Notes: generated by a model from the sequence alone, not told the origin. 64,000 nucleotides of DNA from Embleya hyalina (GCF_003967355.1 NZ_BIFH01000021.1:280738-344737); one strand, 5' to 3'. Numbered from the stretch's first letter, positions 49,425-59,504 are shown. Numbers and translations are program-made.

Positions 49425-52418
49425 CTATCGCGCCTGGTGGGACTCGCCGTTCGCGCCCAGGGAGAGCCGGATCAGCTCGGCGCGCGAGCGGATCCCGAGC
49501 TTGCGGTACACCCGGGTCAGCGTGGACTCGACCGTCTTGGCGGACAGGAACAGGCGGGTGGCGATCTCGCGGTTGGTCGCGCCGTCGCCGACCATCTCCG
49601 CGACCCGATGCTCCGCCGGCGTCAACGCCCGCGAGCGCGCCTCGACGGCCGGACGACCCGAGGCCGGGTCGTCCGCGCAGGTGACCCGCTCCAACTCGGT
49701 GCGGACCTGATCGAGCCAGGGACGCCCCGCCGTGCGCACGAACGCCAGTTCCGCGCCGCGCCACGCGGCCAGTGCGGCGGCCGGATGCCGGCGGCGCAAC
49801 TCCACGACACCGAGCGCCAACAGGTCGCGGCCGTGCTCCATCGGCAGGCCCAGTTCGCGATGCCGCTCCGCGGTCGTCCGCAGGCACTCGGCCGCGCCGG
49901 CCAGGTCGCCGGACTCGCCCCGAACCAGCGCGTCGGCCCGGGACAACGACGCGAACACCCCGTCACGGCCCAACCGTTGCGCGGCCTCCCCGACCTCGGC
50001 CACCACCGCCCGCGCCTGATCGTGATCGCCCACCGCCACCAGCGCCTCGGCCAGATCCACACCCCACGGGATCGCCGCCGGATCCACGATGCCGCGCCGC
50101 CCGGCGATCGTGCGGGCCCGACTCAGGCAGCCCACCGCCGCGACCGGATCGCGCAGTCGATACGAGATCTGCCCCAGGATGCACAGCGCCAACGGCAGAT
50201 ACACCTGATCCTGCTCGGACCGACCCACTCGGATGCCTTCGCGGGCCAGTTCCGCGCCCCGGACCGGATCGCCCCCGGCCGCCTCCGCCACCGCCGCCGC
50301 ATAGTAGGCCGGGCCGAACTGCGCGCCGATCTCGCGAGCCACCCGCAACGCCTCGTGCCCGGCCGCCAACGCCTGGGCGCAGCGCCCCGCCCGGACGTCC
50401 ACGTCGACTTTGGCGCAGAGCAGGAACACCTTCTCCTCCGCGTCGTCGGATTCCTTCGCCCGGCGCAACATGCGGTCGAGTTCGGTCGCGGCGTCGACGA
50501 GCCGATCGGCGAAGAAGTCCAATCGTGCCTTGACCCCGCGCGGGCCGTTGTGGCCGCCGGTCGGCCCGGCGTCCTGGGGCCGGGCCAGCGCCCGGGTCAG
50601 CGGTTCGCGGGCGTTCGGCCGGCCCTGGAGGGTGCCCACGAACGCCTGGAGGGCGAGTGCGACCTGTTCGGTGGAGCGGTCGCCGCCGCGCCGGGCCAGC
50701 GTCGCGGCGCGCGCGGCCTCGGTCCAGGCGATCGCCGAGTCGCCGTCGCTGATGTGCGCCTTGCACGCGCGCAGATAGTGCAACCGGGCCCGCCCGCACG
50801 TGTCGTCGCCGACCTGGGCGAACGCCTCCGCGAACACCTCGTCCAGGTCGTGCAGCGCCTGGTTGGCGGCGTTGATGATCAGGATGCAGGCCCGGACACG
50901 TTGCGCGGGGGCGGGGCCGAGGGCGAAGACGTGACCGGCCAGTTCGCGACACAGCTCGTAGTCGGTGGCGGCGTAGGCGTGGCCGGCGCCGTCGAGGCAG
51001 CGTTCGCATCTGCGGTCGGCGTGTTCGTCCGGGGTACGCGCCACGGCGAGGCGCGCCAGCGCGGCGGCCTCGTCGGGCATGCCCCGGCGGCGGGCCTGTT
51101 CGGCGGCGGCCATCAGCGTGCCGGCCACCCGTTCGTCCGGGCAGGGCAGGGCCAGGGCCAGATGGCGGGCCCGTTCGATCGGCTCGCCGCACACCTCGGC
51201 GAGCGCGGCATGCGCGGCGCGGCGCTCCTCCGCGCTGCCGCCGTCGTACAGGGCGGCGGCGAACAGCGGGTGGACGAACCGCAGTCGATCGCCGTCCTCA
51301 CCCACGTCGAGGATGCCGGCGGCGGTCGCGTCGGCGACGGTGTGCCGGACCAGGTCGTCGCCGACCGGGTCCGCCGTGTGGATCGGCGCGTCGTGCGCGG
51401 CGTGCACGAAACCGAGTGCCGCCCGCAGCGTCGCGACGGTGGGGCGGCCGGCGGCACCGGCGAGCAGCAACAGCCGGCGGGCGTCGGTCGACCAACCCTC
51501 CAGCCGGGCGGTGAGCAGCCGGCGCAGCCGATCCGGTACGGGCAACGGTTGGTCGCGGGTCGGGAACCGGTCCAACCGGCGGAGCGCGCGGGCGAGTTCG
51601 AGGGCGTACATCGGGTTGCCCGCGCCGGCCCGATGCACCTGCCGGCTGAGCCAGTGGGGCAGGGGGCGTTCGTCCGTCGGATCGTCGGGGCCGGGCGTGG
51701 TCGGCACGGCGCCGAGGAGGCCGACCGGTCCACCGGCTCCGAGAGCCCCGACGGTCCCGACGGTCTCGAAGACCGCGACGGAACCGGCAGTTCGGTCGAT
51801 CCGGTCGATCCGGTCGGTTCGATCGAGGAGATCGCGGGTCTCCGCCAGGCCCAGGGGCGGGAGTTCGAGTTCGAGCAGGTCGCCGGGACAGAACCGGCAG
51901 CCGTGGATCGGCCCGGCCGGCGGATCGGTGGTCTCGGCGACCACCACGCGCACGCGCGCGGGATCGAGGCGTCGGGCGACGAAGGCCAGCACCTCGGCAC
52001 TGGCCGGATCCACCCACTGCGCGCCGTCGATCGCCACCAGTGCCGGAATGGACGCCGACAACGTCCGCAACACCGCGAGCGTACCCAGACGCAACGCCAG
52101 CGGATCCGGCCCGCCCGGCCCGCCCGGCTCCCGGCACAACACGACCCGCAGCGCCGAGCATTGCGGCGCCGGCAGCGCGCGCAACACCTCGTCGGTGACC
52201 GGATCGAGCAGATCGGCGAGCGTGGAGAAGGCCAACTCCCGTTCCGCCGCAGCTGGTTCGGTGCGCAGCAGCGGAGCGCCGCGGTCGCCGGCGAGCAGCG
52301 CGCGCAGCATGTGGGACTTGCCGATCCCGACCGGACCGTGCAGGACGACGCCGCCCGAGGCGAGCCGATCCCGGGCCAGCGCGGTCAGTTCGTGTCGCGT
52401 ACGGTCGGTGTGCGCCAC
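49425..52418 (-). CDS. LAL-family (large ATP-binding LuxR) transcriptional regulator
   Basis: 997 aa. N-terminal AAA/STAND ATPase with Walker A GPVGIGKSH (about 29-37) and Walker B PALVAIDGAQWVD; then a winged helix and a long TPR-like helical stretch (about 430-900), and a C-terminal LuxR HTH (LTPAEHRVAEMVGDGATNREIATRLFLS, VESTLTRVYRKLGI). LAL proteins activate antibiotic or sugar genes, using ATP and an inducer. A local RIDRIDRT-type duplication occurs around residue 205. GTG 52418 start. No biosynthetic cluster is next to it, so its target is unclear; the secreted-protease operon downstream is one candidate. Confidence 0.93.
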   Translation of the reverse strand: MAHTDRTRHELTALARDRLASGGVVLHGPVGIGKSHMLRALLAGDRGAPLLRTEPAAAERELAFSTLADLLDPVTDEVLRALPAPQCSALRVVLCREPGGPGGPDPLALRLGTLAVLRTLSASIPALVAIDGAQWVDPASAEVLAFVARRLDPARVRVVVAETTDPPAGPIHGCRFCPGDLLELELPPLGLAETRDLLDRTDRIDRIDRTAGSVAVFETVGTVGALGAGGPVGLLGAVPTTPGPDDPTDERPLPHWLSRQVHRAGAGNPMYALELARALRRLDRFPTRDQPLPVPDRLRRLLTARLEGWSTDARRLLLLAGAAGRPTVATLRAALGFVHAAHDAPIHTADPVGDDLVRHTVADATAAGILDVGEDGDRLRFVHPLFAAALYDGGSAEERRAAHAALAEVCGEPIERARHLALALPCPDERVAGTLMAAAEQARRRGMPDEAAALARLAVARTPDEHADRRCERCLDGAGHAYAATDYELCRELAGHVFALGPAPAQRVRACILIINAANQALHDLDEVFAEAFAQVGDDTCGRARLHYLRACKAHISDGDSAIAWTEAARAATLARRGGDRSTEQVALALQAFVGTLQGRPNAREPLTRALARPQDAGPTGGHNGPRGVKARLDFFADRLVDAATELDRMLRRAKESDDAEEKVFLLCAKVDVDVRAGRCAQALAAGHEALRVAREIGAQFGPAYYAAAVAEAAGGDPVRGAELAREGIRVGRSEQDQVYLPLALCILGQISYRLRDPVAAVGCLSRARTIAGRRGIVDPAAIPWGVDLAEALVAVGDHDQARAVVAEVGEAAQRLGRDGVFASLSRADALVRGESGDLAGAAECLRTTAERHRELGLPMEHGRDLLALGVVELRRRHPAAALAAWRGAELAFVRTAGRPWLDQVRTELERVTCADDPASGRPAVEARSRALTPAEHRVAEMVGDGATNREIATRLFLSAKTVESTLTRVYRKLGIRSRAELIRLSLGANGESHQAR

Positions 52419-52567
52419 GCGTCGTCCTCACCATGCCGGATCCACATCCGCCGAGGCCGCCACCCGCCCGCGGCCGGACCCATCGTCACGCGGCTCCCGC
52501 CGGGCGTCAACGGGCGTGCGGCCGGGGCCTTTCCGGATGCCCCTCGGCCGTGGACGAGCCGGCGGGG

Positions 52568-53218
52568 TCAGGTGCCCAGATAGCGCAGGATGGCCAGGAC
52601 CCGGCGGCTGTACCCGGTTTCGGGGCCGTGCGGCAGGTCGAGTTTGTCGAAGATGGCGTTCGCGTGCTTCTCGACGGCGCTCTGCGACACGTGCAGGGCC
52701 TTGGCGACGGCCGCGTTGGTGCGGCCCTCGGCCATGTGCGCCAGAACCTCGGACTCCCGGGTGGTCAGCCGGTCCAGGGGGTCGGTGTGGGTGGTCCGGG
52801 ACAACAGTTGGCGGACCACCTCCGGGTCGAAGGCGGCGCCGCCGGCGGCCACCCGGGCCAGCGCGTCGAGGAAGTCGTCCACGTGTGCGACACGGTCCTT
52901 GAGCAGATAGCCGACCGCCGCGCCGTCCTGGGTCAACAACTCGACCGCGTAGCGCTTCTCGATGTACTGGGACAGGACCAGCACGCCGACGCCGGGCTGC
53001 CGGCGGCGCACCTCCAGGGCCGCCCGCAACCCCTCGTCGGTGTGTGTCGGCGGCATGCGTACGTCGGCCACCACCACGTCGGGCACGTGTGCGGCGACCG
53101 CTTCGACCATCGCCTCGCCGTCACCCACGCCGGCGACCACCTCGTGCCCCTCGTCGGCGAGCAGGCGGGCCAACCCCTCCCGCAGCAGCGCCGAATCGTC
53201 GGCCAACACTATGCGCAC
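52568..53218 (-). CDS. NarL-type response regulator
   Basis: 216 aa. Receiver domain: Asp7/Asp8, phospho-acceptor Asp52 (VVVADVRMPP), Ser in VLVLSQY and Lys in GYLLKDRV. C-terminal LuxR-type HTH (LTTRESEVLAHMAEGRTNAAVAKALHVSQ, VEKHANAIFDKLDL). GTG 53218 lies inside the end of the histidine kinase gene (10-bp overlap), so the pair is co-translated. It is the output of the ABC transporter-linked two-component system upstream. Confidence 0.95.
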   Translation of the reverse strand: MRIVLADDSALLREGLARLLADEGHEVVAGVGDGEAMVEAVAAHVPDVVVADVRMPPTHTDEGLRAALEVRRRQPGVGVLVLSQYIEKRYAVELLTQDGAAVGYLLKDRVAHVDDFLDALARVAAGGAAFDPEVVRQLLSRTTHTDPLDRLTTRESEVLAHMAEGRTNAAVAKALHVSQSAVEKHANAIFDKLDLPHGPETGYSRRVLAILRYLGT

Positions 53219-54495
53219 GGTACCTCCGCCGTGATCGTGGTGGGGCCCCCGGGCGGACTGTCCACCCGCAGGGTTCCGTCGAGCGCGCCGACCCGCCGGG
53301 CCAGCCCGGAGAGCCCGCCACCGGCCGGATCCGCGCCGCCCACGCCGTCGTCGACGATCCGTACGGCGATCCGGTCGCCGTTCCGGTCACCTGTCCGGTC
53401 GCCCACGTCGGCGACCGTCACCGTCACCGCGTCGGCGCGGGCGTGCTTGACCGTGTTGGTGACCGCCTCGGCGACCACGAAGTAGACCACCGTCGCGACG
53501 ATCGGCGCCGGCTCCGACCGTACGCCGTAGTCCAGTTCGACCCGCACCGGCGCGCGCTCGGCGATCGTCTCCAGAACCGCGCGCAAGCCGCCGTCGTCCA
53601 ACCCCGTGGGATGGATCCGCCACGCCACGTCCCGGAGATCGGTCAGCGCCTGCTGGGCCTGCTCGTGTGCCTGGCGCAACAAATCGTCGGTCCGCGCCGG
53701 ATCGCCGCCGCGCCGCGCCCGGCCCAGCAGCATGCCCAGGGCGACCAGACGCTGCTGCACCCCGTCGTGCAGATCCCGCTCGATCCGCCGCCGCTCCTCG
53801 TGTACCGCCTCCACCACGCCCGCCCGGCTCGCCGCCAACTCGTCCACCCGACGCCGCAACACCTCGCTCGGATCCGGCCCGAGCAGCCGCCGGGCCAGCG
53901 TGCGGTCGGTGTCCGCGAGCCCGACCAGACCGTAGCCGGCCAGACACAGCAGGGCGGCCCCGGGCAGGACGAGGATCACCACGTCGGCCGTGGTCGTGTT
54001 CGGACTGCCCGACACCCACGCACCCACCATCACCGCGCCGAACCCGACCCCGGTGACGACCAGCGCGAGCACGGCGCCGCCGAGCAGCCCCACCGGGACG
54101 TGCGCGGCCAGATACCGGAGCAGGCGGCGGGTGTCGGTCGGCAACGGCTGCACCGCGCCCGGCCCGGCCAGGCGCCGCCGCTCCCACCCGGCCAGCGCCC
54201 GGGCACCACGGGCGAGGGGGCGAGGGGGCCCGGATCCCCGCCGCCCGGTCACCGCCCACACCGGGCCGGCCACGATCAGGAAGAGCAGGACGAGAATCGC
54301 GGTGAGGGCCCCCAACGCCAGCGTTCGCACGGCCGCGCCGGCGGCCCCGGTCCGGCCGCGCAACATCGGGCGCAACCCGGGGGCCTCGGCCGTCGTGTCG
54401 GACGCGTACCCCGAAGCATGCTCCGACGCGTATTCCGACGCATGTTCCGACGCGTGTGTCGACGTGTGCTCCGATGCGTATTCCGAACTCCGCAA
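53209..54495 (-). CDS. Sensor histidine kinase of ABC-linked two-component system
   Basis: About 428 aa if started at TTG 54495, which has GGGGAGGG 3 nt upstream; ATG 54366 would give 385 aa. Membrane helices near TLALGALTAILVLLFLIVAGPVW and two more at about residues 180-255, then a HisKA_3 segment ERRRIERDLHDGVQQRLVALGM (phospho-His) and an HATPase domain (FVVAEAVTNTVKHARAD, DDGVGGADPAGGGLSGL). If TTG is used, the N-terminus is a Ser/Glu/His/Ala repeat (SEHASEYASEHA) coded by tandem 12-bp DNA repeats. Overlaps the response-regulator start. Confidence 0.9.
   Translation of the reverse strand: MRSSEYASEHTSTHASEHASEYASEHASGYASDTTAEAPGLRPMLRGRTGAAGAAVRTLALGALTAILVLLFLIVAGPVWAVTGRRGSGPPRPLARGARALAGWERRRLAGPGAVQPLPTDTRRLLRYLAAHVPVGLLGGAVLALVVTGVGFGAVMVGAWVSGSPNTTTADVVILVLPGAALLCLAGYGLVGLADTDRTLARRLLGPDPSEVLRRRVDELAASRAGVVEAVHEERRRIERDLHDGVQQRLVALGMLLGRARRGGDPARTDDLLRQAHEQAQQALTDLRDVAWRIHPTGLDDGGLRAVLETIAERAPVRVELDYGVRSEPAPIVATVVYFVVAEAVTNTVKHARADAVTVTVADVGDRTGDRNGDRIAVRIVDDGVGGADPAGGGLSGLARRVGALDGTLRVDSPPGGPTTITAEVPCA
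54397..54486. repeat. Degenerate 12-bp tandem repeats at the histidine kinase start
   Basis: About seven copies of TCCGACGCGTRT-like units. The period keeps frame, encoding SEHA/SEYA on the kinase strand. Slippage here would change the length of the cytoplasmic N-terminal tail without altering the frame. Confidence 0.7.
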
Positions 54496-54608
54496 GGTCC
54501 CTCCCCTCGGTCTTCGCGCCACAGCCCTCCGATCGGCCGTCCGATCGGCAACCGGAGCAGACGAGCCTGCCGGCCGAGCCGATCGCCTCGACCACCCGGG
54601 TCGCCGAT

Positions 54609-57179
54609 TCAGCTTCCGCCGGCCATCGCCTCGGACAGCGGGACCCGGGTCGCCCGGCGCGCCGGCAGCCAGGCGGCGAGCACGCCCACGGCGATCGCGC
54701 CGAGCAGGACGGCGGCGCAGGTCGACCACGGCACGGTGAGCGTGTCCAGGCCCTTGTCGGCCAGTACGCGCCGGGTGGCCACGCCCCAGACCAGGCCGGG
54801 GATCAGCCCGAGGAGCGCGCCGACCACGGAGATCAGTACCGCCTCCGCGCGGATCATTCGCCGGATCCGCCGCCGGGTGAGGCCGAGCGCGCGCAACAGC
54901 GCCAGTTCGCGGGTGCGTTCGACCACGGACAGCGCGAGCGTGTTGACCACGCCGAGCACGGCCACCAGGATCGCCAGGGCCAACAGCGCGTACACCAGGT
55001 CCAGGGCCAGCGCCACGGTGTCGTGCAGCGCCGCGCGATAACTCTCCCGATCGCGGACCTTCGTCTGCGGATGGGCGGCCAACCGCCGTTCGAGGTCCTC
55101 GGCCACCCGGGCCCGATCCGCTCCCGCCGCGGCGGTGGCGAAGTACACGTCGTCCAAGGGCACTTGGTCGGCCGGCAGTTGCGCACGGACGACGTGGGTG
55201 CCGACGTACGTGGCACCGGAGGCGAACACGTCGCCGTCGCGCACGATCGCGCCGACCCGGAGCCGGGCCGTGCCGCCGCCGTGGAAGCGCACCGCGACGG
55301 GATCGCCGACCGCGAGCCGGTACTCCTCGGCGAACGCCTGTGGAACGGTGATCCCGTCCCCGCCCGGCGCCAGCGTCGAGCGTGCGTCGCCGGCGGTGAA
55401 GCGCAGCCGGAAGTCGTCGGTGAAGCGTTCGGTGGTGGCGGTCAGATCGTGGTCGCGATCGGTGCCGTGCGCGGTGATCAGATCGGCCCGCACGGTCTTT
55501 TGCGCGGTGACGTGGTCCAGGCCCGGCGTCTCGCGGACGGCACGCGCCACCTGTTCGGTCATCGGTCGGGCGGACATCACGAAGTAGTCGGCGTTCATGG
55601 TGCGTTGCAGTTGGCCGTCCACGGAGGTCACCAACGAGGCGGCGAGCAGGGACAGGAAGCTCACCAGGGCGATGCCGACCATCAGGGCCGAGGCCGTGGC
55701 GCCGGTGCGACGCGGGTCACGGATGGTGTTGCCGCGCGCGAGCCGGCCGATCGGCCCGGATCGGCGCGCGAGCAGCCGGTCCAGGCCGCGTACCGCGTGG
55801 ACGCTCAGGAACGGGGCGCCGGCGACGGTCGCGAGCAGGGTGAGCAGTACGCCCAGCGCGAGCAGCGGCCCGGCGGCGGCGAGTTCGTCGGCCCGGACCG
55901 CGAGCAGCAGCGCACCCCCGCCGAGGACACCCGCGACCGCGGCGAGCACCGTACGGGCACGCGGCGATCGCACGTCGCTCGGGCCGGCCCCGCGCAGCAG
56001 GGCGGCCATCGGCGGCACCCGGCCGGCCCGGCGGGCGGGCAGCCAGGCGGCCGCGAGGGTGATCAGCACCCCGACCGCGTACACCACCACCGGGGTCCCC
56101 GGCCGCACCGTCGGCCCACCCGCCGCCGGGGCGTCGCCGACCGTCCCGACCAGCCGGATCAGCCCGACCGCCAGTGCCACGCCCAGGGCCAGGCCGAGTG
56201 TCGAACCCGCGACGCCCAACACCCCGGCCTCGCCGAGCACCAACCGGTTCACCTGCCCGCGTCGGGCGCCGACGGCGCGCAACAACCCGCTCTGTCGCGT
56301 GCGTGCGGCGACCAGCATCGAGAAGGTGTTGCCGATCAGGAACACCCCGACCAGCACCGAGATCCCGGCGAAGCCGAGCAGGATGTAGGTGACCAGGTCC
56401 AACGAGGCCCCGGCGGCGTCCCCGCGGGCGGCGGCCTCCCCGTCGCGGGTGCGGACGGTATAGGGCGCGGTGTCGGGCAACACGGCCAGGACCGCCTGCC
56501 GGAGCCGGGCGTCGGCCACCCCGGGCGCGGCCTCGATCGCGACCGAGGTGAAGGCGTCGGCCCCGCCCAGCAGGCCGCGTCGCGCGGTCGCCGGGTCCAG
56601 GAACACCTCGGCGTCGCCGACCCGGTCGGCGCGGTCGCGGGCGATGCCCACCACGGTCGCCTCGAACGTCCCGGGCACGGCCGCCACCCGCAGCCGGTCG
56701 CCGAGGCCGATCCCGTGCGTTCGCGCGTTCCTCGCCGCCACGACCGCCTCCGCCGGGCCGGTCGGCGCGCGGCCGCGATCCAGGCGCGGCGCGGCCTCGG
56801 CCGGCCAGTCCGCGACGAGGCTGCCGCGCGAACGCAGCGGTGCGCCCCGCCCGTCCAGCACGACGGTGTCCGGGACGTGCACCCGCCCGTAGGCGCCGCG
56901 CACCCCCTCGGCCCGGGCCGCCGCGTCACGCACCCGGGCGGGCACGGTCGGCGGGATGCCGGTGCCGTCCTGGCGATCCGCGTGCGCCGCCGGGGTGATG
57001 GTCACATCGGCCGCCGCGTCCGCGAACGCCGCGCGGGTCGACGCCGCGACCGAGTCCCGGAACACCAGGGTCCCGGCCACGAACGCGGTGCCCAGCACGA
57101 TGGCCACCAGTGCCAGGAGCATGCGGGTCCGATGGGCGAGTACTCCGCGCAGCGAGACGCGGGCCAGGATCATCGCCAC
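54609..57179 (-). CDS. FtsX-like ABC transporter permease (MacB-type, two modules)
   Basis: 856 aa with two FtsX units. The first helix (MLLALVAIVLGTAFVAGTLVF) precedes a large extracellular MacB-like domain (about 45-270), three helices, then a second extracellular domain (about 530-720) and three more helices ending LPARRATRVPLSEAM. The intracellular signatures RQSGLLRAVGARRGQVNRLVLGE and RELALLRALGLTRRRIRRMI recur in each half. Such permeases export or sense lipids, peptides or antimicrobials at the membrane rather than importing. GTG 57179 overlaps the ATPase end by 10 bp. Operon order: ATPase, permease, kinase, regulator. Confidence 0.93.
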   Translation of the reverse strand: MAMILARVSLRGVLAHRTRMLLALVAIVLGTAFVAGTLVFRDSVAASTRAAFADAAADVTITPAAHADRQDGTGIPPTVPARVRDAAARAEGVRGAYGRVHVPDTVVLDGRGAPLRSRGSLVADWPAEAAPRLDRGRAPTGPAEAVVAARNARTHGIGLGDRLRVAAVPGTFEATVVGIARDRADRVGDAEVFLDPATARRGLLGGADAFTSVAIEAAPGVADARLRQAVLAVLPDTAPYTVRTRDGEAAARGDAAGASLDLVTYILLGFAGISVLVGVFLIGNTFSMLVAARTRQSGLLRAVGARRGQVNRLVLGEAGVLGVAGSTLGLALGVALAVGLIRLVGTVGDAPAAGGPTVRPGTPVVVYAVGVLITLAAAWLPARRAGRVPPMAALLRGAGPSDVRSPRARTVLAAVAGVLGGGALLLAVRADELAAAGPLLALGVLLTLLATVAGAPFLSVHAVRGLDRLLARRSGPIGRLARGNTIRDPRRTGATASALMVGIALVSFLSLLAASLVTSVDGQLQRTMNADYFVMSARPMTEQVARAVRETPGLDHVTAQKTVRADLITAHGTDRDHDLTATTERFTDDFRLRFTAGDARSTLAPGGDGITVPQAFAEEYRLAVGDPVAVRFHGGGTARLRVGAIVRDGDVFASGATYVGTHVVRAQLPADQVPLDDVYFATAAAGADRARVAEDLERRLAAHPQTKVRDRESYRAALHDTVALALDLVYALLALAILVAVLGVVNTLALSVVERTRELALLRALGLTRRRIRRMIRAEAVLISVVGALLGLIPGLVWGVATRRVLADKGLDTLTVPWSTCAAVLLGAIAVGVLAAWLPARRATRVPLSEAMAGGS

Positions 57180-58075
57180 ACCCCGCGCGCGCCGTCACGG
57201 ACGGGGCCTCGGCCGGCGGGGCCCCGGTCGGCTCGACCGCCGGCGCCGGGCTCGACGCCGACCCGACCGTCCGGGCCGTCGTGTCCCGGCCCCGCGTGCC
57301 CGTCCAGTCCGCGCATGCGCTCGAACACGCCGTCCGCCGTGGGGTCGGCCAGATCGTCCACAATCCGGCCGTCGGCCAGGAACACCACCCGGTCCGCGTA
57401 CGCCGCCGCACGCGGATCGTGGGTGACCATCACCACCGTCCGACCCCACTCGTCCACCCCACGCCGGAGCAGGTCCAGGACCCGGACGCCGGCGCCGGAG
57501 TCGAGGTTTCCGGTCGGCTCGTCGGCGAAGACCAGTTCCGGGCGGGCCACCAACGCCCGGGCCACCGCGACCCGTTGTTGCTGACCGCCGGAGAGCGCGC
57601 CCGGGCGATGGCCCAGTCGATCGGCCAGTCCGGTCGCCTCGACGATCCGGTCCAGATGCGCCCGATCCACCCGCCGCCCGGCGATCTCGACCGGCAGCGT
57701 GATGTTCTCCAGCGCGGAGAGCGTCGGCAGCAGGTTGAACGCCTGGAAGACGAACCCGAGCCGGTCGCGCCGCAGTTCGGTCAGCGCATCGTCGTCCAGA
57801 TCGCCGAGTTCGGTGTCCCCGATCGCCACGTCGCCCCGGGTGGCGGTGTCCAGCCCGGCCAGACACTGCATCAGCGTCGACTTGCCCGAACCGGACGGCC
57901 CCATGATCGCGGTGAAACCGCCGCGCATCAGCTCCAGATCCACCCCGGCCAACGCCGTGACCCGACCGGCGCCGGACCCGTACTCCTTGACCAATCCCCG
58001 CGCCCGCGCCGCCACCGGCGATGTGGCCGGCGTGTATCCGGTCGCCGACCCGCCCCGCGTCCTGCTCCTCGGCAT
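57170..58075 (-). CDS. ABC transporter ATP-binding protein (MacB/LolD type)
   Basis: 301 aa. Walker A GPSGSGKST, Q-loop FVFQAFNLLPTLSALENI, signature LSGGQQQR, Walker B LVFADEPTGNLD and switch His in MVTHDPRAA, all typical of MacB/LolD-type ATPases that power FtsX permeases. A C-terminal Gly/Asp-rich tail of about 50 residues follows the domain. GAGGAGGTCGGCGG sets ATG 58075. First gene of the four-gene ABC/two-component operon, a layout actinomycetes use for envelope stress and antimicrobial-peptide response. Confidence 0.95.
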   Translation of the reverse strand: MPRSRTRGGSATGYTPATSPVAARARGLVKEYGSGAGRVTALAGVDLELMRGGFTAIMGPSGSGKSTLMQCLAGLDTATRGDVAIGDTELGDLDDDALTELRRDRLGFVFQAFNLLPTLSALENITLPVEIAGRRVDRAHLDRIVEATGLADRLGHRPGALSGGQQQRVAVARALVARPELVFADEPTGNLDSGAGVRVLDLLRRGVDEWGRTVVMVTHDPRAAAYADRVVFLADGRIVDDLADPTADGVFERMRGLDGHAGPGHDGPDGRVGVEPGAGGRADRGPAGRGPVRDGARGVWR

Positions 58076-58295
58076 CCGCCGACCTCCTCGCTCGCCCGGT
58101 GTGGGCCCGCTCCCGCGAACGGGCCCCGAATCACCGGTACGAGCAGCCTGCTGGAGCACGGACGGCCGCGACATGGGGCCGAGCGCCGGGTCCACCTGCG
58201 GAAAACCACACCCCCGCGGGGTGGTGTCCCGGTGCGCGCCGACCGTGTTGCCCGGCCGCACACGTCGACCACGATCCCGCCCGGCCGGCCGGCGG

Positions 58296-59504
58296 TTATC
58301 GCCGTGCCGGGACCGCGTCGATCGCGTCGGCCACCGCCTCGGGGGCGGAGATCATGGGGAGGTGGCGGGACCTGGGGATGAGCGTGGGGGGTGGCGCGCC
58401 GATGCGGTCGGCGGTGTCGGTGGGGGTCTTCCGGTCGAACACGTCGTCGTTCGCGCCGAAGACCACCGACTTGGGCATGGGTACGTCGCGCAACCGTTGC
58501 AGGCGGTCGGCGGATATACCGAGCACCCCCTCGCCGAGCATGCTCCACAACGCGCCCTCGGCCCCCGCCACCTGGAAGGGCCGCCGCCACTGGTCGACCC
58601 CCGCGCCGTCCAGCCGGGGGCACTCCGGTCCGCACTGCGAGCCGTACACCTTCCGGATCAGCCAGTCCGTACCGAGCCCGATCCGCAGCAGGCTGGTGCG
58701 GAACGGATCGATCAACACGTACTCGAGCGCGGACGGCGGGCCCGCGCCGGTGTCGAGCGCGTCGCCGTCGAGGAGCATCATCCCCCCGATCCGCTCCGGC
58801 GCGCGCAGGGCCGCCTCCGCGACCATCGCGGCCCCGCTGGAGTGGCCCACCAGCAGCGGCCGTTCACCCGGACCACCCAGGTGCATCGCGTCGAGGAAGC
58901 CCAGGAGTTGCCGGGTGAGGTGGTCGACCGTGTACGGGCCGCGCCGCTGGCTGTAGCCGTATCCGGTCAGGTCGAACGCGTAGACCCGGTGGTTGCGGGC
59001 CAGCAGCGGAGCCAGCCGCGACCAGGTGTCGACGGACTCGAACGCACCGTGCACGAGGACGACGGGCGACCCGGACGTGCCCCATGTCTGGTAGCGCGTA
59101 CGGATGTCGGCCGCCTGTACGTAGGTCAGCCCCTCGGGTGGGTCGGCCCGGTCGTCGGTGAACGCGTTGTACGTGAACGACGCGAGCGTCACGGCGACCA
59201 GCGTCACCACACAGGTCAACGCGATGCGCCGCCCCCAACGGCGAAGCCGCGACCGTGACCGGGGCGGCGGAGCCCCGTCGGATGGCGGGTCCGTGACCGG
59301 ATCGTCGGTGTCCGAGAGCGGGTCGGGTGTGGCGGCGCCGGCGCCGGCCTCGGTCACCGTCGCGGTCGCGCCGGCGCCCGGCCGGGCCTCGGCGGTCGAG
59401 CCGGCCTCGTCGCCCCGGCCGCCGCCCTCCGCTCCGCCGGCGCCGGTGCCGACTTCGGAACCGGCTTCGTCGTCGGTGCCGTTCTCGGTTGGTCGGTGTT
59501 CCAC
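58296..59504 (-). CDS. Membrane-anchored alpha/beta-hydrolase with acidic disordered N-terminus
   Basis: 402 aa. Residues 1-90 are acidic, Gly/Ala/Thr-rich and disordered, then RSRSRLRRWGRR and one helix (IALTCVVTLVAVTLASFTYNAF), then the hydrolase facing outside: VLVHGAFESVDTW, DLTGYGYSQRRGP, nucleophile elbow VGHSSGAAMV, acid in VVFGANDDVFD and His in PRSRHLPMI. Resembles membrane-anchored haloalkane/epoxide-type hydrolases of actinomycetes. GTG 59504 with GGGGA upstream. Two Cys (SQCGPEC) suggest an extracellular disulfide. Function unknown. Confidence 0.88.
   Translation of the reverse strand: MEHRPTENGTDDEAGSEVGTGAGGAEGGGRGDEAGSTAEARPGAGATATVTEAGAGAATPDPLSDTDDPVTDPPSDGAPPPRSRSRLRRWGRRIALTCVVTLVAVTLASFTYNAFTDDRADPPEGLTYVQAADIRTRYQTWGTSGSPVVLVHGAFESVDTWSRLAPLLARNHRVYAFDLTGYGYSQRRGPYTVDHLTRQLLGFLDAMHLGGPGERPLLVGHSSGAAMVAEAALRAPERIGGMMLLDGDALDTGAGPPSALEYVLIDPFRTSLLRIGLGTDWLIRKVYGSQCGPECPRLDGAGVDQWRRPFQVAGAEGALWSMLGEGVLGISADRLQRLRDVPMPKSVVFGANDDVFDRKTPTDTADRIGAPPPTLIPRSRHLPMISAPEAVADAIDAVPARR

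Noticed and set aside
58209-58223. Small CACCCC/GGGGTG hairpin between hydrolase and ABC operon
   Set aside because: Short stem upstream of the operon rather than at a gene end; expected by chance in this composition.
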